The position numbers and the translations under genes are program-made. The notes under the pieces are model-generated. The model worked only from the letters and a program-made list of their open reading frames with translations. It had not been told where the DNA came from and did no database searches. A stretch of 8,611 nucleotides of DNA from Prevotellaceae bacterium (GTDB lineage: Bacteria; Bacteroidota; Bacteroidia; Bacteroidales; UBA932): contig JAIRKX010000155.1 of assembly GCA_031259805.1 (NCBI GenBank), forward strand, positions 1 to 8,611. Direction: 5' to 3'. Below, piece by piece: positions 6,060-8,611 of this stretch (within the stretch, counting starts at the first letter, position 1; every line of letters starts with the position of its first letter).

Positions 6060-6949
6060 TACTTCAGCAGCGCCTGTCCGCTGCCAAGGAGCACGCCGCC
6101 TGAGAAAACGTCTACGGTATAAGCGCCTTTGGCAAACTTTTCGTTGTTGCTGCCGTAGAAAACGCACACTTCAATATCTTGTCCCTGATAATCGACTTCA
6201 CGTACTGCCGAATAAATAAGTTGCCCGTCTTCTACGCGGAAGATATTGTTTTCGGACGGCGTCATTAAAATACCGTCGGGGCCTTTCACACGTACAAATA
6301 CGCTACGCGGACCGGGGTCGGCAATGTCATTTTCGATAAGCGTGACGCACGTCCGCAACTTACTGGTATTACCGGCTCTCGTTACTTCCTTGCCTTTTTC
6401 GTTGATTGCCGTGACTTTGATATCGCGGGCTTTGACAATAGCTCCTTTCTCTAACTTCTGGACTAAGTCGCCAGCTGTTTGCACCAAATTCTGGTACCGT
6501 TCATCCGAAGCGCGAACTTCGGCTCTGGCAATGGTTACATCCCGACGCAAGTTCGTATTCAGCGTATTCAACGAATCAATTTGCCGGATATAGCCTCGCA
6601 TTATATCGCGCAGGGTGCCCAATTCTTTTTCGTATTCACGGATACGGGCGCGATTGGTGGCTTCGGTTTTCTTGAGTCGATCGATCATCATATCCACTTT
6701 CTGCTTTTCCACTTCCAACTGTGCATTCAGCGTGTCGTTGTCGGTTTTCAGATCGTCGTATTGCGCCCGAAGCGTTTGCATTTTAATCATCAAGTCGTCC
6801 TTTTCCGTATTCAGGGCTGTGATGACGGATTTCTGCTCGGGAATTGTCGATACCGACAGGTATATCAACACAATCCCTAATACCACTACAATAATCCCAA
6901 GAATAATGGTTGCCAGTTTTAATTTGTTCAGTTTGTCGTCTTCTTCCAT
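6059..6949 (-). CDS. Membrane-anchored coiled-coil protein of unknown function
   Basis: I do not recognise a named family. The 296 residues start with a short charged segment (MEEDDKLNKLK), then one hydrophobic helix at about 11-33. A long heptad-like, Glu/Lys/Leu-rich coiled coil spans about 36-165. The C-terminal part (170-296) looks beta-rich: DIKVTAINEKGKEVTRAG, CVTLIENDIADPGPRSVFVR, VEDGQLIYSAVREV and IEVCVFYG. There is no cleavable signal peptide; the helix probably acts as an anchor with the coiled coil and C-terminal domain in the periplasm, though topology is inference. Proteins of this architecture are usually labelled hypothetical or, misleadingly, SMC-like in Bacteroidales. Its stop overlaps the hemW start by one base. 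A promoter-like sequence and three AATTTAA repeats precede it. Confidence 0.85.
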   Translation of the reverse strand: MEEDDKLNKLKLATIILGIIVVVLGIVLIYLSVSTIPEQKSVITALNTEKDDLMIKMQTLRAQYDDLKTDNDTLNAQLEVEKQKVDMMIDRLKKTEATNRARIREYEKELGTLRDIMRGYIRQIDSLNTLNTNLRRDVTIARAEVRASDERYQNLVQTAGDLVQKLEKGAIVKARDIKVTAINEKGKEVTRAGNTSKLRTCVTLIENDIADPGPRSVFVRVKGPDGILMTPSENNIFRVEDGQLIYSAVREVDYQGQDIEVCVFYGSNNEKFAKGAYTVDVFSGGVLLGSGQALLK

Positions 6950-6958
6950 AAAGAGTAC

Positions 6959-6979
6959 AATTTAAAATTTAAAATTTAA
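6959..6979. repeat. Three tandem copies of the 7-bp unit AATTTAA
   Basis: AATTTAA occurs three times without interruption, at 6959-6965, 6966-6972 and 6973-6979. The array lies in the leader of the coiled-coil gene, between its promoter-like sequence and its ATG at 6949. It is the only perfect short tandem array I noticed with three or more copies. Confidence 0.6.
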
Positions 6980-6984
6980 CGCGG

Positions 6985-6992
6985 TAAAGATA
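6985..6992 (-). promoter_or_regulatory. Possible internal promoter before the coiled-coil gene
   Basis: On the minus strand TATCTTTA (6992-6985) is one base from the -7 consensus TAnnTTTG, directly after the ABC ATPase stop codon. No TTTG box is found about 20 bases upstream, so it would be weak at best. It could give hemW and the coiled-coil gene expression independent of the upstream genes. Confidence 0.35.
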
Positions 6993-6993
6993 C

Positions 6994-7695
6994 TTATTTT
7001 TTCGTTAATATATAAAAAAATTCTTCAACCGACCTGTTGTCACCTTCTCGCGATACCGGCATGTCGGCCGCTATTTTTCCTTGATTGACAATAAGAATAC
7101 GTGTACAGATCGCTTCTACTTCCTGCATAATATGTGTGGAAAACAAAATGATTCGCTCGCGCGCCAGTCCCGAAATCAGTTTTCGGATCTCAATAATTTG
7201 GTTCGGATCCAGTCCGGTGGTCGGTTCGTCGAGGATAAGCGCCGACGGTTCGTGCAGCAACGACTGCGCCAAACCGACCCGCTGGCGGTATCCTTTGGAT
7301 AGTTGCCCGATTTTCTTGTGCTGTTCGGCGGTGATACCGGTGGCTTCAATAACCTCGTCGATACGCCGGCGAAGCCTGCGCCCCAGTTTATGCAGCCCGC
7401 CCATAAATTGTAAATATTCACGCACGTACATATCGGGATATAACGGATTGTGTTCCGGCAAATAGCCGATTGTCCGGCGCGCTTCCAACGATTTCTGCGG
7501 CAAGTCGAATCCATTGATAGAAACTTTGCCGGAAGTCGGCGAAAGGTATCCGGTCAGGATTTTCATCAAGGTCGACTTACCCGCGCCGTTAGGCCCAAGC
7601 AAGCCGATCACTTCGCCGCGTTGCCCCGAAAAACTGACACTATCCAAGGCTTTTTGGGTTCCGTATGTCTTTGATATGTTTTCGACCGTGATCAT
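6994..7695 (-). CDS. GldA-like ABC transporter ATP-binding protein, short form
   Basis: ATPase subunit that would power an ABC transporter at the inner membrane. It has Walker A GPNGAGKST (34-42), the signature LSKGYRQRVGLAQ (132-144), Walker B ALILDE (152-157), D-loop GLDP (161-164) and switch His188 in STHIM. The segment YLPEHNPLYPDMYVREYLQF (78-97), with Glu81 where most ABC proteins have the Q-loop Gln, is typical of GldA-type proteins of Bacteroidota. GldA is about 300 residues, but this protein has 233. After GKIAAD (206-211) it goes almost at once to SVEEFFYILTKK, which resembles the extreme C-terminus of full-length GldA, so about 65 residues between are missing. No GldF/GldG permease is in the window. 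In many non-gliding Bacteroidales GldA-like ATPases have unknown substrates, so I give no symbol. It lies 28 bases after the DUF308 gene, probably in the same operon. Confidence 0.9.
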   Translation of the reverse strand: MITVENISKTYGTQKALDSVSFSGQRGEVIGLLGPNGAGKSTLMKILTGYLSPTSGKVSINGFDLPQKSLEARRTIGYLPEHNPLYPDMYVREYLQFMGGLHKLGRRLRRRIDEVIEATGITAEQHKKIGQLSKGYRQRVGLAQSLLHEPSALILDEPTTGLDPNQIIEIRKLISGLARERIILFSTHIMQEVEAICTRILIVNQGKIAADMPVSREGDNRSVEEFFYILTKK

Positions 7696-7723
7696 TCTTG
7701 TGCATGACCTTCAAAGTAATGAA

Positions 7724-8314
7724 TTAAATAATTTGTTCGTTAGCGCTTTGTGATATATTTTCCGGTTTCCTGCTATATGCAAAAAGCAGGAAGCAATAAA
7801 TGCCTATCAGTAACGATGCCACGCCAATGAGAATAACGCCGCCCCGAAACATCGCTCCCGATATTTCCTCAGGCCACAGTAGCGTGATAATAGCGAAAAT
7901 CAAGACCAGCAGTCCTTCCAGTATAAACCATGCCCATTCGGTAAACCCTACGGCTTTAGCGGCAATAGCCAGACTGATGATGTGTACACTTCGTACCAGC
8001 AGCCACACGCCGACCGTCAAGGCTAACAATACCGGCAAAAGATGGTCGAACAGCAACAAGCAAACGCCCATAGCGATGGCAAACACGCTACCGGCTATCC
8101 AATACCACTGCGCCTTTCCGTCCTCTTTTTTCTGCTTGAAATACAAATATCCGACCGACAGGCCGATGAGGAACAGCACAACGGCCATTACCACATTTAC
8201 GATCCGCAAAATACTATCGGGGAAAATCATCAACACCGCGCCCAATACGCAAAACAGCATGCCTTGCGCAAATAGCCGGCTTTTATTCGGAGTTATTTTT
8301 TCTATTGTTCCCAT
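7724..8314 (-). CDS. DUF308/HdeD-like six-helix membrane protein
   Basis: The 196 residues contain about six hydrophobic helices (near 14-32, 38-59, 70-89, 91-115, 125-147 and 156-180) with short loops. Repeated patterns such as GVCLLLFDHLLPVLLALTVGVWLLV and GLLVLIFAIITLLWPE (133-148) are characteristic of the DUF308/HdeD family, in which pairs of helices repeat. HdeD is linked to acid resistance in Escherichia coli, but for the wider family the molecular role is unknown, so no function is assigned. It is the first gene of the probable minus-strand operon, with a good promoter upstream, and the ABC ATPase start follows 28 bases after its stop. The C-terminal tail (SRKPENISQSANEQII) is polar and probably cytoplasmic. 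Confidence 0.85.
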   Translation of the reverse strand: MGTIEKITPNKSRLFAQGMLFCVLGAVLMIFPDSILRIVNVVMAVVLFLIGLSVGYLYFKQKKEDGKAQWYWIAGSVFAIAMGVCLLLFDHLLPVLLALTVGVWLLVRSVHIISLAIAAKAVGFTEWAWFILEGLLVLIFAIITLLWPEEISGAMFRGGVILIGVASLLIGIYCFLLFAYSRKPENISQSANEQII

Positions 8315-8346
8315 TTTACTTTACCCTTTCTATTAACTTGAGAGTG

Positions 8347-8382
8347 CAAATATACGTAAAATTATCTAGTTAATTACACAAA
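8347..8382 (-). promoter_or_regulatory. Promoter of the DUF308-ABC-coiled-coil-hemW operon
   Basis: On the minus strand TATATTTG (8354-8347) is a perfect TAnnTTTG -7 box. A TTTG lies at 8382-8379, but with 24 bases between, somewhat longer than the usual 19-23. An imperfect palindrome, ATTATCTAGTTAAT (8361-8374, centre CTAG, one mismatched pair), sits between the two boxes. The ATG at 8314 is about 33 bases after the -7 box. Confidence 0.55.
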
Positions 8383-8436
8383 CAGATAACAAAAATATAT
8401 TTTAAATTGTCGCAACGATGGAGAACGATTTCGAGG

Positions 8437-8567
8437 GAATTGCCCGGTGGGGTTTCGTGTGGATTTACGGCGGGTAACAACTCGTGCTATTGATATGTAT
8501 GTCCTGCCGGGCAATTCGTAACGTATGATGCGTAAAACGACCCACAGGGACAGGGCGCTTATCCCTG
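8437..8567. repeat. Third intergenic repeat locus, with 11-bp inverted arms
   Basis: GAATTGCCCGG (8437-8447) and CCGGGCAATTC (8507-8517) are perfect 11-bp inverted arms enclosing 59 bases. Beyond them, CAGGGA (8545-8550) pairs with TCCCTG (8562-8567). On the minus strand 8550-8539 reads TCCCTGTGGGTC, a degenerate form of the TCCCT-N-CGGGA hairpin core seen near 201 and 4882. No protein is supported; a 19-codon frame starting at 8418 is too short to credit. Confidence 0.5.
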
Positions 8568-8574
8568 CTTTTTT
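8551..8574 (+). terminator. Terminator-like hairpin with T run
   Basis: CAGGG (8551-8555) pairs with CCCTG (8563-8567) over a 7-nt loop, followed one base later by six T (8569-8574). The shape fits an intrinsic terminator on the plus strand, but no plus-strand gene ends nearby and the stem is part of the repeat locus, so it may be incidental. Confidence 0.25.
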
Positions 8575-8611
8575 AAACTATTTTTTGGTTGATCTTCAAA
8601 AAAATCATACC

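Noticed and set aside
6060..6167. 36-residue N-terminal extension of HemW
   Set aside because: It is Arg-rich and unlike HemW N-termini, lies wholly within the coiled-coil gene, and the internal Met gives the standard MxYIHIPFC start with a TAATG overlap.
8418..8477. 19-codon small open frame upstream of the operon
   Set aside because: It overlaps the inverted-repeat arm, has no supporting initiation signal and no recognisable sequence.

Overview
The window looks like an ordinary chromosomal stretch from a Bacteroidota genome, most likely order Bacteroidales. The evidence is a type III glutamine synthetase, a FeoA-FeoB fusion, a GldA-like ABC ATPase, promoters with the Bacteroidota -7 element TAnnTTTG, A-rich translation starts without clear Shine-Dalgarno sites, and short palindromic repeats with a TCCCT-N-CGGGA core between genes. 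I cannot name the genus from sequence alone.

Layout. Positions 1-136 (minus strand) hold what looks like a start-less fragment of an IS4-type (DUF4372-like) transposase. Positions 137-325 are a cluster of three perfect hairpins. A 170-base leader with a good promoter follows, then glutamine synthetase III on the plus strand (496-2688). The rest is on the minus strand. A compact, divergent FeoAB-type metal transporter (2698-4728) converges on the synthetase gene with 9 bases between stop codons. It has its own promoter, overlapped by an inverted repeat that could be a metalloregulator site. After a 209-base spacer with a second hairpin repeat comes a probable four-gene operon, read right to left: a DUF308/HdeD-like membrane protein (8314-7724), a short GldA-like ABC ATPase (7695-6994), a membrane-anchored coiled-coil protein (6949-6059) and the radical-SAM protein HemW (6059-4938). 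Gaps within it are 28 bases, 44 bases and a 1-base stop/start overlap. Positions 8315-8611 hold the promoter of this operon and a third repeat locus with 11-bp inverted arms.

How the genes relate. Glutamine synthetase assimilates ammonium. The FeoB-like protein imports a divalent metal, Fe(II) or possibly Mn(II). HemW handles haem. The coiled-coil protein is translationally coupled to HemW and its function is unknown. The ATPase lacks both a partner permease here and the C-terminal segment expected of full-length GldA. The DUF308 protein is of unknown function.

I see no CRISPR array, toxin-antitoxin pair, tRNA/rRNA or clear new defence or biosynthetic system. The points most worth a second look are the divergent FeoB, palindromes on two promoters, the shortened GldA-like protein, the coupled coiled-coil/HemW pair and the repeat family at three intergenic sites.
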